Of a stretch of DNA of 64,000 bases, positions 54,813-62,984 are shown one piece after another. The notes under the pieces were generated by a model, which saw only the letters and a program-made list of their open reading frames with translations, did no database searches and was not told the origin of the DNA. The position numbers and the translations under genes are program-made. Within the stretch, counting starts at the first letter, position 1, and every line of letters begins with the position of its first letter. The DNA comes from Bacteroidales bacterium UBA5072. GTDB lineage: Bacteria; Bacteroidota; Bacteroidia; Bacteroidales; UBA10428. The DNA lies in contig DIAS01000162.1 of assembly GCA_002415855.1 (NCBI GenBank), forward strand, positions 5,315 through 69,314, in the 5' to 3' direction.

Positions 54813-54850
54813 ATCCGTGCATGAAACCTCCGCGTACATGCACGGATTTT
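54813..54850 (+). terminator. Rho-independent terminator after WecA-like gene 1
   Basis: ATCCGTGCATG / CATGCACGGAT, 11-bp perfect arms, 13-nt loop, followed by TTTT counting the last stem base, 61 bp after the stop of gene 1. It implies that the second copy has its own promoter. Confidence 0.8.
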
Positions 54851-54934
54851 GTATATCGGGCTTCATCATTAAAGGTCCCGTCAGGCGCAAAGTCACAAAA
54901 CGAATTTATCACAGATATGCTGCCTTTCATCAAA

Positions 54935-54958
54935 TCAGCATTTGGCGCCAAATGCTGA
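54935..54958. promoter_or_regulatory. 24-bp perfect palindrome, candidate operator
   Basis: TCAGCATTTGGC followed directly by its reverse complement GCCAAATGCTGA, with no loop. Zero-spacer palindromes of this length are typical of dimeric regulator sites rather than terminators. It lies 200 bp before WecA-like gene 2 and has no counterpart before gene 1. Confidence 0.5.
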
Positions 54959-55015
54959 ACTGACAAGCATAACCTATTGTATTATAATGCATTTGATCAG
55001 AGTTCCCCCTTCCAA

Positions 55016-55037
55016 TATTGATTCCCTTCATCCAAAA
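55016..55037 (+). repeat. Duplicated leader element, copy 2
   Basis: Matches 53384-53405 in 21 of 22 positions and lies at almost the same distance from the start codon. The TACCTTTG box that precedes copy 1 is replaced here by unrelated C-rich sequence. Confidence 0.7.
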
Positions 55038-55158
55038 CCATTTTATTTTCACTTGGGCAACCATTACTTTTACATTGAAAACGAAACAAAAACGTCTCTG
55101 ACAAGCGTGATTTTAAAACCTGAAGCATCCAAAATAGTAAATTAAAATTTTCACTGAT

Positions 55159-56376
55159 ATGATTCCCAATCTCGACATCCTGTCCCCTTCCCTTTCGTTC
55201 TGGTTAATGACCATATTGGGATTTGCAATTGCACTTTTCATTACACATGCTTCAATCCCGTCGATTGTTTTGATCGCCAGGACAAAAAATCTTAATGCCA
55301 CACCCAATGGCCGTACTTCCCATACGAATTCCACACCGATTCTGGGCGGTGTTGTCATATTTGCCGGTTTTATTTTATCCACCATTATTGTTGCAGGGGG
55401 TCATTTCAACCATGAACTTGTTTACATTTTCTCCGGCCTCTTTATTCTTTTTATTGCAGGGCTGAAAGATGATATATTAGAACTTCATCCACACAGCAAA
55501 CTTCTGGCACAAATTATAGCCACACTTCTGATTGCCGTGCTGGCTGATATCAGGATCAATGATTTCCACGGCTTATTTGGTTTGCATGAAATTCCTTATC
55601 TGCCAAGCATTCTCATCACAATATTTGTTTTCATTGTCATCATCAACGGTTTTAATCTCATTGACGGCATTGACGGACTTGCTGCCGGTGTTACCATTCT
55701 GACATCATCCATACTGGGCATTTGGTTCTGGATGACAGGGAACGTTGCTTATACTGTAATGTGCTTCGCACTGGCAGGATCACTGGTTGCTTTCTTCCGT
55801 TACAATGTCTTTGGTAAAAAGAACAAGATTTTCATGGGTGATACTGGCTCACTCACCATTGGTCTCATCATGTCGATTTTAATAACCCGCTTTCTCCAGT
55901 TGGATCTTCATGTTGAAGGGAATATGGCCATTAATGCTGCGCCTGCCGTTGCTTTTGGACTGTTCATCATACCGCTTTATGATACGCTGCGTGTTTTTAC
56001 GATCCGGATCAGTCAGGGCAAATCACCCTTTTCCGCTGACCGTCAGCATATCCACCACCGATTGTTGCAGCTTGGTCTTACGCATTTACAGACTACGCTG
56101 ACACTACTCGCCGCCAACCTGGCATTTGTTGTGATGTGCTACGCCCTCCAGGGAATCGGAATCCTCTGGCTCATGATCGTTAATTTAGTTACTGCAACTG
56201 CATTGTCGTCCATCCTGGTGTATTTTGTCAACCGGAAAAATGCAAAGGACATTATCAGCACCAAATTTGTCACTGCTGAAAATCTGGATGATATTTACAG
56301 AAAGAGAAAGGATCTGCGGCTACAACCCAATGTACCTGCTATGATAGGTGAAAGGAAAATAACCACAAGTGCTTGA
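55159..56376 (+). CDS. WecA/MraY-family undecaprenyl-phosphate sugar-1-phosphate transferase, copy 2
   Basis: A 405-residue paralogue of the gene at 53531-54751, alike along its full length. It keeps every family motif: HTNSTPILGGVVIF, LKDDILE, NGFNLIDGIDGLAAG, FMGDTGSLTIGL and ADRQHIHHRLLQLG. Differences lie mainly in the first membrane segment, in residues near 260 (VEGNMAINAAPAV) and in the cytosolic tail. The retained catalytic residues imply that both copies are active, possibly with different donor preference or expression. The spacer before it contains a terminator and a palindrome, so regulation probably differs from copy 1. Confidence 0.9.
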   Translation: MIPNLDILSPSLSFWLMTILGFAIALFITHASIPSIVLIARTKNLNATPNGRTSHTNSTPILGGVVIFAGFILSTIIVAGGHFNHELVYIFSGLFILFIAGLKDDILELHPHSKLLAQIIATLLIAVLADIRINDFHGLFGLHEIPYLPSILITIFVFIVIINGFNLIDGIDGLAAGVTILTSSILGIWFWMTGNVAYTVMCFALAGSLVAFFRYNVFGKKNKIFMGDTGSLTIGLIMSILITRFLQLDLHVEGNMAINAAPAVAFGLFIIPLYDTLRVFTIRISQGKSPFSADRQHIHHRLLQLGLTHLQTTLTLLAANLAFVVMCYALQGIGILWLMIVNLVTATALSSILVYFVNRKNAKDIISTKFVTAENLDDIYRKRKDLRLQPNVPAMIGERKITTSA

Positions 56377-56536
56377 TTTTACTTACACAAGGCATGTCGT
56401 GCCGGCATAAGTACGGTTAATGCAGACCGGATGCTTTTTCCCGGCAATACTTATCAAATTGACCAACTTTATTTAATTTAGCACGTAAATAAATTTCAGC
56501 ATTGCCCATTTCAGATAATTAATAAAATCTTATCCC

Positions 56537-57316
56537 ATGAATACCAAAAAACAGTTCATAAAAGCTTTATTCCCTGTCCTATCGGTTGTAGTGCTCCTAT
56601 TATCATCCTGTGCACCAATTGATAAGCTAAAATATGTCGCAGATGTCTCACAAAGCAGTTCAATCAAAAATGATTTTTACAATGACAGAACTGAAAAGAC
56701 CATCCAGCCTTATGATTATCTGTATGTCAAGATCTTCAGTCTCGAAGAAAAAACCAACGCCATATTCAATGACAGAAACACCAACGTTGACAATGAATTA
56801 TTAAGTTATTCGATAGATGGCAAGGGGAACATCAGCCTTCCATTCATCGGTGATGTTTATGTCAAGGATCTTACTTTAAATCAGGCACGGGAAAAGATTG
56901 AAGCCGCTCTTGGAAACAGGCTGAATTATATTTCTGTTATTGTTCGGTTTGTAAGCAATAAGGTGACCGTGCTGGGAGAGGTTCAAATGCCCGGTCAGCA
57001 TGCCTTTTTTGATGAAAAGATCAGCGTTTTTCAGGCGTTGGGATATGCCGGAGGCTCCTCAGATTACGGCAATTTATCGAATGTCACCCTGGTAAGAGAA
57101 AAAGACAATGTCATTAAATATTTTACTTTGGACCTTACGAAAAAGAATATCGCCTCCTCAGAATACTTTTACCTGCTGCCCAACGATGTACTCATTATTA
57201 ATCCAATTCCGGCAAAGTACAGAGATTTGAAGGATTATCCGCTGAATATTGCCGCGGTGACATTAACCTCGATATCAGCTTTGCTTTCGATTATTTTAAT
57301 TGTTAATTCACTGTAA
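56537..57316 (+). CDS. Wza-like polysaccharide export lipoprotein
   Basis: A 259-residue protein with a lipoprotein signal (lipobox LLSSC near residue 25). The polysaccharide export domain follows (QPYDYLYVKIF near 58; ISLPFIGDVYVKDLTLNQA near 96) and then a SLBB-like domain (VTVLGEVQMPGQHAFF near 145; FQALGYAGGSSDYGN near 170). A C-terminal hydrophobic helix (AVTLTSISALLSIILIV) would span the outer membrane, as in Bacteroidota Wza homologues. It should form the outer-membrane exit channel. It is 18 bp upstream of the Wzc-like kinase gene, its usual partner. A 9/10 match to the complement of TTGGTCAAAT lies at 56457-56466, about 70 bp upstream. Confidence 0.9.
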   Translation: MNTKKQFIKALFPVLSVVVLLLSSCAPIDKLKYVADVSQSSSIKNDFYNDRTEKTIQPYDYLYVKIFSLEEKTNAIFNDRNTNVDNELLSYSIDGKGNISLPFIGDVYVKDLTLNQAREKIEAALGNRLNYISVIVRFVSNKVTVLGEVQMPGQHAFFDEKISVFQALGYAGGSSDYGNLSNVTLVREKDNVIKYFTLDLTKKNIASSEYFYLLPNDVLIINPIPAKYRDLKDYPLNIAAVTLTSISALLSIILIVNSL

Positions 57317-57334
57317 AATCAATTAAAAATACCC

Positions 57335-59791
57335 ATGAAAGAAGGTCAGGATTTATTTGCGAGCAATTTAGATTATAAGAAGCTGTTTCAAAAACTGTAT
57401 TCTTACAGGAGAGCATACATAACCCTTGTTTTGGTTTTCCTTTTTGCGGCATTCCTCATGAATCGTTATTCAACCGTTAAGTACCGGAACACCACGATCT
57501 TAAATCTCAGTGATAAGAACAATGCGAGTTCTTTCAATTCCTCTGAAGATCTTTTTCAAAGTTTTGGATTGTTTAACACCAAGGAAAATATTGATAATGA
57601 ACTGGAATTGCTGAAGTCCTTCACGCTCATCAAGAAGGTTATTTCCGAGACCGATATGGGAGTCACTTATTATGCTTATAGAAATACACCGCTTTCAGAA
57701 TTTCTTTCGAAAACACCCCTTGTAAGAAAAACTGAGTTATATACCCTTTCGCCGATTGAGGTTATTATTGATCAATCAGTTCCGCAGGCTTCGCTTGTGA
57801 ACTTTCATGTTACCATATTAAATGATAACGAATTTACGCTCAATGCTGATGGTGAAGATGTACCGCTTTATAATTACATCGATGACCAGATCGTATCCTA
57901 TGTTGACAAGCTTACCTTCCGGCAGCGGTTCAAATTTGGTGATGAAATCAAAACGAGGTATTTCAACTTCCGGATACAAAAAACCAAAAACTTCTCGAAA
58001 GATTTTACCGATAATAACAACCTTTGTTTTTATTTAAACAATATCAATTATCTCACATTGCAGTTTCAGGATGCGCTGAAGACCGAAACCATTAATGAAA
58101 GAGCCACACTGATCAAGATTTCGGTTACAGGTTCCAATCCTCATATGATTATTGATTTCCTGAATAATCTCACCGCTGCTTATCTGGGTAAAAGCCTTGA
58201 AAGAAAGAACAAAACAGCCCTCAGCACAATAGATTTTATTGATTCACAAATTTCAGAAGTAGCAGATTCCCTGAATTATGCCGAATCATCCTTAAAGACC
58301 TTCCGCTCTGCACAGGGAGTGATGGACCTTAATTTTCAGGGTCAGCAGGTATTTGAGCAGTTAGGCAAACTAGAAAATGACCGTGCGGCACTACAGGTGC
58401 AAAAGAGGTACTATGAAAGTTTAAGCACTTATCTGGCTACGAATTCAGAAATATCGGATGTCATGGCACCCTCTTCGATGAACGTAGTTGATCCCATTCT
58501 TACCGGCCTCGTAACACAATTGATTGCTTTGAACTCCGAGCGGGCCAGTTTGCTGAAGAATTCGACCAACCAGCAGAATCTTTATCTTTCTGATATCAAC
58601 GTACGAATTGACAACATCAGGCAAACCATCAGAGAGACTGTAAAGAATAATCTCAATACAATCAACATGTCTCTTAATGAGATCAATTACAGAATGAACA
58701 GGGCCTCCGGTCAGATCGCCCAGATGCCAAAAACTGAACTTCAATTGCGGGGTATTGAACGCAAGTTCAAACTCAGCGACGCAATGTATACCTTCCTGCT
58801 GCAGAAGCGTTCGGAAGCGCAAATAGCCAGGGCCTCCAGCATGCCCGATTATGAAGTGGTTGATCCTGCTATCCTGGCCATGTCGCGCGAGGTATCTCCC
58901 AAAAGAACGCTGAATTATTTGGGCGCCCTGGTTCTGGCATTTTTACTTCCTACGTTATTGATACTCATGAAAGACTTCATGAACAACAATATCACGGATG
59001 CCGATGAGGTTGAGCATCTAACCAATTACCCGATACTGGGTCGGATTTTCCATAATTTCCACCGGTCCAAACAGATTGTCAATGATCACCCGAATTCATC
59101 GGTTACAGAATCGTTCCGGGCCGCCCGCACAAATTTCCAATTTTTCTCCGAGGGCGGAAAGCGCCAGGTATTGTTGATCACCTCGTCAACCAGTGGTGAA
59201 GGAAAGACATTCTGTTCCATTAACCTGGGAACGGTATTTGCTTTGAGCGGTCACAGGACCGTGTTGTTGGAGTTCGATCTCCGTAGGCCGAAGATCCACC
59301 AGGAATTTGGCTCGAGCAATATCATAGGGATCAGTTCATTTTTAATTGACAAAGCCAATATCGAGGATATCGTTCTGCCCACGCACATCGAAAACCTTGA
59401 TCTGATCTCCGCAGGTCCGGCAGCTCCCAATCCGGCCGAATTGATCAACTCCGAACGTACAGGTGAGCTTATTGACAAGCTTAAGGAAATGTATGATTAC
59501 ATAATTATCGACTCAGCTCCGGCAGGTATTTTAACTGAAACCATGCTGCTGATGAAGCATACTGACCTGAATATTATGGTTGCCAGGATGGATAAGACCA
59601 ACAGGGAGGCCTTCAAGACCGTTCTCAAATCATTTGAAAACAGCCGGATCAATAATATATCTGTATTAATCAACGACCTGAACGTTAGGCGGGATTCCTA
59701 CAAATATGGGTATGATAATAAATATTATACCGATGACAGAAATGTCGGACTCCTTTCCAGACTTTTCCGTCGGAATAAGAAAGCTTCCTAA
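57335..59791 (+). CDS. Wzc-like chain-length determinant and tyrosine kinase (BY-kinase)
   Basis: An 818-residue inner-membrane protein. A Wzz-type N-terminal region has a membrane segment at ~30-47, a large periplasmic part with coiled-coil stretches (~270-480), the GNVR-type region (MPKTELQLRGIERKFKLSD near 470) and a second membrane segment near 530 (LGALVLAFLLPTLLILM). The cytosolic kinase follows: Walker A SSTSGEGKTF near 621, Walker A' LLEFDLRRP near 644, Walker B YIIIDSAPAG near 722. The tail has a Tyr cluster (DSYKYGYDNKYYTDD near 790) for autophosphorylation. It controls polymer length and export with the Wza-like protein. The N-terminal and kinase parts are fused, as in Proteobacteria. 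Confidence 0.93.
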   Translation: MKEGQDLFASNLDYKKLFQKLYSYRRAYITLVLVFLFAAFLMNRYSTVKYRNTTILNLSDKNNASSFNSSEDLFQSFGLFNTKENIDNELELLKSFTLIKKVISETDMGVTYYAYRNTPLSEFLSKTPLVRKTELYTLSPIEVIIDQSVPQASLVNFHVTILNDNEFTLNADGEDVPLYNYIDDQIVSYVDKLTFRQRFKFGDEIKTRYFNFRIQKTKNFSKDFTDNNNLCFYLNNINYLTLQFQDALKTETINERATLIKISVTGSNPHMIIDFLNNLTAAYLGKSLERKNKTALSTIDFIDSQISEVADSLNYAESSLKTFRSAQGVMDLNFQGQQVFEQLGKLENDRAALQVQKRYYESLSTYLATNSEISDVMAPSSMNVVDPILTGLVTQLIALNSERASLLKNSTNQQNLYLSDINVRIDNIRQTIRETVKNNLNTINMSLNEINYRMNRASGQIAQMPKTELQLRGIERKFKLSDAMYTFLLQKRSEAQIARASSMPDYEVVDPAILAMSREVSPKRTLNYLGALVLAFLLPTLLILMKDFMNNNITDADEVEHLTNYPILGRIFHNFHRSKQIVNDHPNSSVTESFRAARTNFQFFSEGGKRQVLLITSSTSGEGKTFCSINLGTVFALSGHRTVLLEFDLRRPKIHQEFGSSNIIGISSFLIDKANIEDIVLPTHIENLDLISAGPAAPNPAELINSERTGELIDKLKEMYDYIIIDSAPAGILTETMLLMKHTDLNIMVARMDKTNREAFKTVLKSFENSRINNISVLINDLNVRRDSYKYGYDNKYYTDDRNVGLLSRLFRRNKKAS

Positions 59792-59872
59792 TTCCTCATC
59801 CTGAATGATGTATGCAACAAAGAGGCGTGTATTTTTCCGATATCTTCAGCAAATAAATAATCACGATATAAA

Positions 59873-61081
59873 ATGGAAAATTCAAAAGTATGCGTACTGG
59901 GCCTGGGTTATATAGGATTGCCGACGGCAGCCCTGCTGGCCACCAAAGGTTACAAAGTTCATGGTGTGGATGTCAAGCCTGATGTTGTTGAGACCATTAA
60001 CAAAGGTTTGATTCATATCGTTGAACCGGAACTGGATGCTTTTGTTAAATCAGCCGTGCAATCAGGAAACTTAAAGGCTTCCCTAAAACCTGATTTTGCA
60101 GATATTTTTATTATTACTGTACCCACCCCGGTTGAGGAAAACAATGATCCTGACATCTCATTTGTTATGGAGGCCGCAAATGCAATTATTCCCTATGTAA
60201 AGGAAGGCAATTACGTCATACTTGAATCTACATCACCTATTGGAACTACGGAAAAACTGGTAAAGCTTTTTAAGGAAAAAGGCCTCGACACCGATGGTCT
60301 TCATTTCGCTTATTCACCTGAGCGTGTGCTTCCCGGACAAACCATGCGGGAACTCGTTGAAAACGATCGCATAGTCGGGGGTATAACCAAAGAAGCAGCC
60401 TTGCATGTAGCTTTGTTTTATGAATCATTTGTTCAGGGGAATGTGATCATCACCAATTCCAGAACGGCAGAAATGTCAAAGCTTACAGAGAATGCATGCC
60501 GCGATGTGAATATAGCTTTTGCCAACGAATTGTCCATTTTATGCGACAAGTTTGGGATTGATGTCTGGGAACTGATCAGCCTGGCCAATCGTCACCCGCG
60601 CATTAATATCCTAAAACCCGGCAGTGGTGTAGGCGGTCACTGCATTGCCATTGATCCCTGGTTTATTGTGGCTGAAGGAAAAGAAGATGCCCGGATAATC
60701 CGTACCGCCAGAGAAATCAACAACAACAAGCCCTTATGGGTAATAAACAAGGTTGAAAAAGCGGCAGCTGAATTCAGGCAAAAGAACAACAGGGATCCAA
60801 AAGTTGCCTGTATGGGTATAGCCTTCAAGCCAAACATTGATGACCTGCGGGAATCACCCTCGTTGTTCATCGTCAATAGTCTGATCAAAAGAGGATTGGA
60901 TATTCTTGTGGCTGAGCCCAATGTTAAGAAGCATAATAATCTGAAACTCACTGAATATCAGGAGGCTATTAAACAAGCAGATATCATACTCTTCCTTGTA
61001 GCCCACAAAGAATTCAAGACGGTTCTGGTACAAGAAGGAAAAACAGTCCTTGATATTTGTGGTATCAGGAGTAATTATTAA
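59873..61081 (+). CDS. wecC: UDP-N-acetyl-D-mannosaminuronate dehydrogenase
   Basis: A 402-residue nucleotide-sugar dehydrogenase of the UDP-Glc/GDP-Man dehydrogenase family. The N-terminal Rossmann motif is GLGYIGLPTA at residues 10-19. The catalytic Cys is in GSGVGGHCIAIDPWF near 256, and NENAC-type LTENACRDVNIAFANEL near 205 carries the conserved Lys/Asn region. GIAFKPNIDDLRESPS marks the C-terminal NAD-sugar domain. The GHCIAIDPWF form is typical of WecC rather than UDP-glucose dehydrogenase. It oxidises UDP-ManNAc to UDP-ManNAcA with two NAD+. It is 8 bp upstream of wecB, which makes its substrate. Confidence 0.92.
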   Translation: MENSKVCVLGLGYIGLPTAALLATKGYKVHGVDVKPDVVETINKGLIHIVEPELDAFVKSAVQSGNLKASLKPDFADIFIITVPTPVEENNDPDISFVMEAANAIIPYVKEGNYVILESTSPIGTTEKLVKLFKEKGLDTDGLHFAYSPERVLPGQTMRELVENDRIVGGITKEAALHVALFYESFVQGNVIITNSRTAEMSKLTENACRDVNIAFANELSILCDKFGIDVWELISLANRHPRINILKPGSGVGGHCIAIDPWFIVAEGKEDARIIRTAREINNNKPLWVINKVEKAAAEFRQKNNRDPKVACMGIAFKPNIDDLRESPSLFIVNSLIKRGLDILVAEPNVKKHNNLKLTEYQEAIKQADIILFLVAHKEFKTVLVQEGKTVLDICGIRSNY

Positions 61082-61089
61082 GCAGTTTC

Positions 61090-62235
61090 ATGAAGAAGAT
61101 ACTCATTGTTTTTGGAACAAGGCCCGAGGCTATCAAAATGGCCCCGCTGGTTAAAGAATTTCAAAAACATCCTGATGCTTTCCTTACCAAAATATGTATA
61201 ACCGCGCAGCACCGTGAGATGCTGGATCAGGTCCTGTCGATATTCGAAATTGTACCGGATTATGACCTTAACATCATGAAAGCCGGCCAGGATCTTTACG
61301 ATATAACAAGCCGCGTTTTGATGGGCATGCGTGACGTATTGCAGGAATACAAACCTGACCTTCTCCTTGTTCATGGTGATACCACAACTTCATCCACCGC
61401 GGCCCTGGCTTCATTCTATCAGCAGATTCCTGTTGCACATATTGAAGCAGGACTCAGAACCGGCAATATATTTGCTCCCTGGCCCGAAGAGATGAACCGG
61501 ATGCTAACACGCTGCCTGACGCAATTTCATTTTTCACCTACACCAACGTCGAGGGAGAACCTGTTAAAGGAGAATGTAAAAGCAGAAAACATCATCATTA
61601 CCGGTAATACTGTAATTGACGCCCTCCATCTGATACTTGAGAAGATACGGCTGAATCAGTCCCTGCATGATTATATTGCTAAGATCCTAACTGAAAAAGG
61701 CATTGAGATCAAAAAAGACAGAAAGATCATTCTTATCACCGGTCATCGCAGGGAAAACTTTGGACCCGGTTTTATCAACATATGCAATGCCATCAGGGAG
61801 ATCGCCGTTTCACATCCTGATGTGGATCTTATATATCCCGTGCATTTGAATCCCAACGTGCAAAAGCCCGTCCATGACATACTCAATGGCCAGCCTAACA
61901 TACTTCTGACTGATCCTTTGGAATATCTGCCATTCATTTACCTGATGGAAAGATCGGACATCATCCTCACAGACAGCGGAGGTATTCAGGAGGAAGCGCC
62001 CAGCCTGGGTAAACCCGTACTGGTCATGCGCGACACCACCGAACGTCCGGAGGCTGTTGAGGCAGGCACCGTAAAACTGGTAGGTACAGATAAGGAAAAG
62101 ATCGTTGAAGAGTTAACCCTGCTCCTCGAGAGATCAGCTTATTACCAGGCAATGGCAAAAGCACATAACCCTTACGGGGATGGTCTGGCATCAAAAAGGA
62201 TAGTGGACTTTTTCATCAGCCATTTCTCCCTCTGA
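61090..62235 (+). CDS. wecB: UDP-N-acetylglucosamine 2-epimerase (non-hydrolysing)
   Basis: A 381-residue protein of normal length. VFGTRPEAIKMAPLV at the N-terminus, LVHGDTTTSSTAALASFY near 95, HIEAGLRTGN near 117, ITGHRRENFG near 215, TDSGGIQEEAPSLGKPVLV near 296 and RDTTERPEA near 318 are the signatures of the GT-B-fold epimerase. It converts UDP-GlcNAc to UDP-ManNAc, feeding WecC. It is coupled to wecC with an 8-bp gap. Its last 20 bp overlap the convergent phosphatase gene. Confidence 0.95.
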   Translation: MKKILIVFGTRPEAIKMAPLVKEFQKHPDAFLTKICITAQHREMLDQVLSIFEIVPDYDLNIMKAGQDLYDITSRVLMGMRDVLQEYKPDLLLVHGDTTTSSTAALASFYQQIPVAHIEAGLRTGNIFAPWPEEMNRMLTRCLTQFHFSPTPTSRENLLKENVKAENIIITGNTVIDALHLILEKIRLNQSLHDYIAKILTEKGIEIKKDRKIILITGHRRENFGPGFINICNAIREIAVSHPDVDLIYPVHLNPNVQKPVHDILNGQPNILLTDPLEYLPFIYLMERSDIILTDSGGIQEEAPSLGKPVLVMRDTTERPEAVEAGTVKLVGTDKEKIVEELTLLLERSAYYQAMAKAHNPYGDGLASKRIVDFFISHFSL

Positions 62236-62908
62236 TCCCCTTGTACAACTGGTCAACCTGATCGCTCTGATAGTATTGCCGGCTGTCAATATCCATCATG
62301 CTCAATACCCCGCCGGACCAACCGGCACCGGTGTCCAAAAGGCAAACACCACAGGCTATTATAGGCTGGGTCTCACCAAAATTAATGGTCGGAGTATGTC
62401 CCACATAAACCATATCATAACCGGTAAGGTTAACCTGACTTCCTTTTTTTGCCTGATCAAGGGCAGCATAAACCAGTGACCTGTCCCACAGCAGGGTCTC
62501 TTCATCCTGGTACTCGACAGGTTCACCGGGTATCATTCCGCCATGTACGAAAAGAATATTATCAACTACATGGTACAATCCTGCATTTTTGAGGAGTTCC
62601 ATATGACCGGCCGGCACACCGTTTTTATATGACCTGACAGAACTGCTGCCACCCTGCATAAGCCAGATACCAGGAGCGTTCCCCGAGAGGAAGTATTCCA
62701 GAAGCCATTGGTCATGATTGCCCAGCAGGTATACAAGTTTCTGAACATGCAATAACTCCTCAATCACATAGGGGACATCGGGCCAGCCATCGCACACGTC
62801 ACCCAGGCATACCAGCTGGTCAGATTCCCTGTCAAATCCTGACCGTTCAAAGCATTGCATCAAAGCCTTGTACGCACCGTGGATGTCACCGATAACAAAG
62901 CGCCTCAT
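62216..62908 (-). CDS. Calcineurin-like (PPP-type) metallophosphoesterase
   Basis: A 230-residue protein starting at ATG 62908 (MRRFVIGDIHG); a TTG-initiated form would begin at 62929. Metal-binding motifs in order are GDIHGAY, LGDVCDGW, LLGNHDQW, VHGG and VGHTPT, the PPP/bis(5'-nucleosyl)-tetraphosphatase set. GDVCDGW replaces the usual GDYVDRG, so substrate specificity may differ from the standard Ser/Thr phosphatases. A role in dephosphorylating the Wzc-like kinase is not supported: BY-kinases are normally paired with PTP- or PHP-type phosphatases. It converges on wecB with a 20-bp overlap. Confidence 0.87.
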   Translation of the reverse strand: MRRFVIGDIHGAYKALMQCFERSGFDRESDQLVCLGDVCDGWPDVPYVIEELLHVQKLVYLLGNHDQWLLEYFLSGNAPGIWLMQGGSSSVRSYKNGVPAGHMELLKNAGLYHVVDNILFVHGGMIPGEPVEYQDEETLLWDRSLVYAALDQAKKGSQVNLTGYDMVYVGHTPTINFGETQPIIACGVCLLDTGAGWSGGVLSMMDIDSRQYYQSDQVDQLYKGIRGRNG

Positions 62909-62984
62909 CTTGGAATGGATTTGAGGCAAAGATAATCAGTTAACGGCAAACAGTAAACAGCAAACGGTTTCTGTCGTCCTTTTT

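Larger units (their letters stand above)
54752..55158. other. Intergenic region between the WecA-like paralogues
   Basis: A 407-bp spacer holding, in order, a terminator (54813-54850), a 24-bp perfect palindrome (54935-54958), the duplicated leader element (55016-55037) and an imperfect -7 box TACTTTTA near 55065. The last 15 nt before the ATG (TTTTCACTGAT) match those of gene 1. No convincing coding sequence. Confidence 0.6.

Noticed and set aside
18209..62235. Insertion sequences or transposases explaining the mixed gene order
   Set aside because: No transposase-like protein, terminal inverted repeats or target duplications were found; the repeats present are internal to secreted-protein genes.
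62216..62908. Phosphatase partner of the Wzc-like kinase
   Set aside because: BY-kinases are paired with PTP- or PHP-type tyrosine phosphatases; this protein has PPP-type metal motifs and lies on the opposite strand with other genes between.
62940..62968. Short repeated GCAAACAGTAAACAGCAAACGG-like sequence between the phosphatase gene and gdhA
   Set aside because: Low-complexity direct repeat of about 10 bp without symmetry, T run or position that suggests a function.
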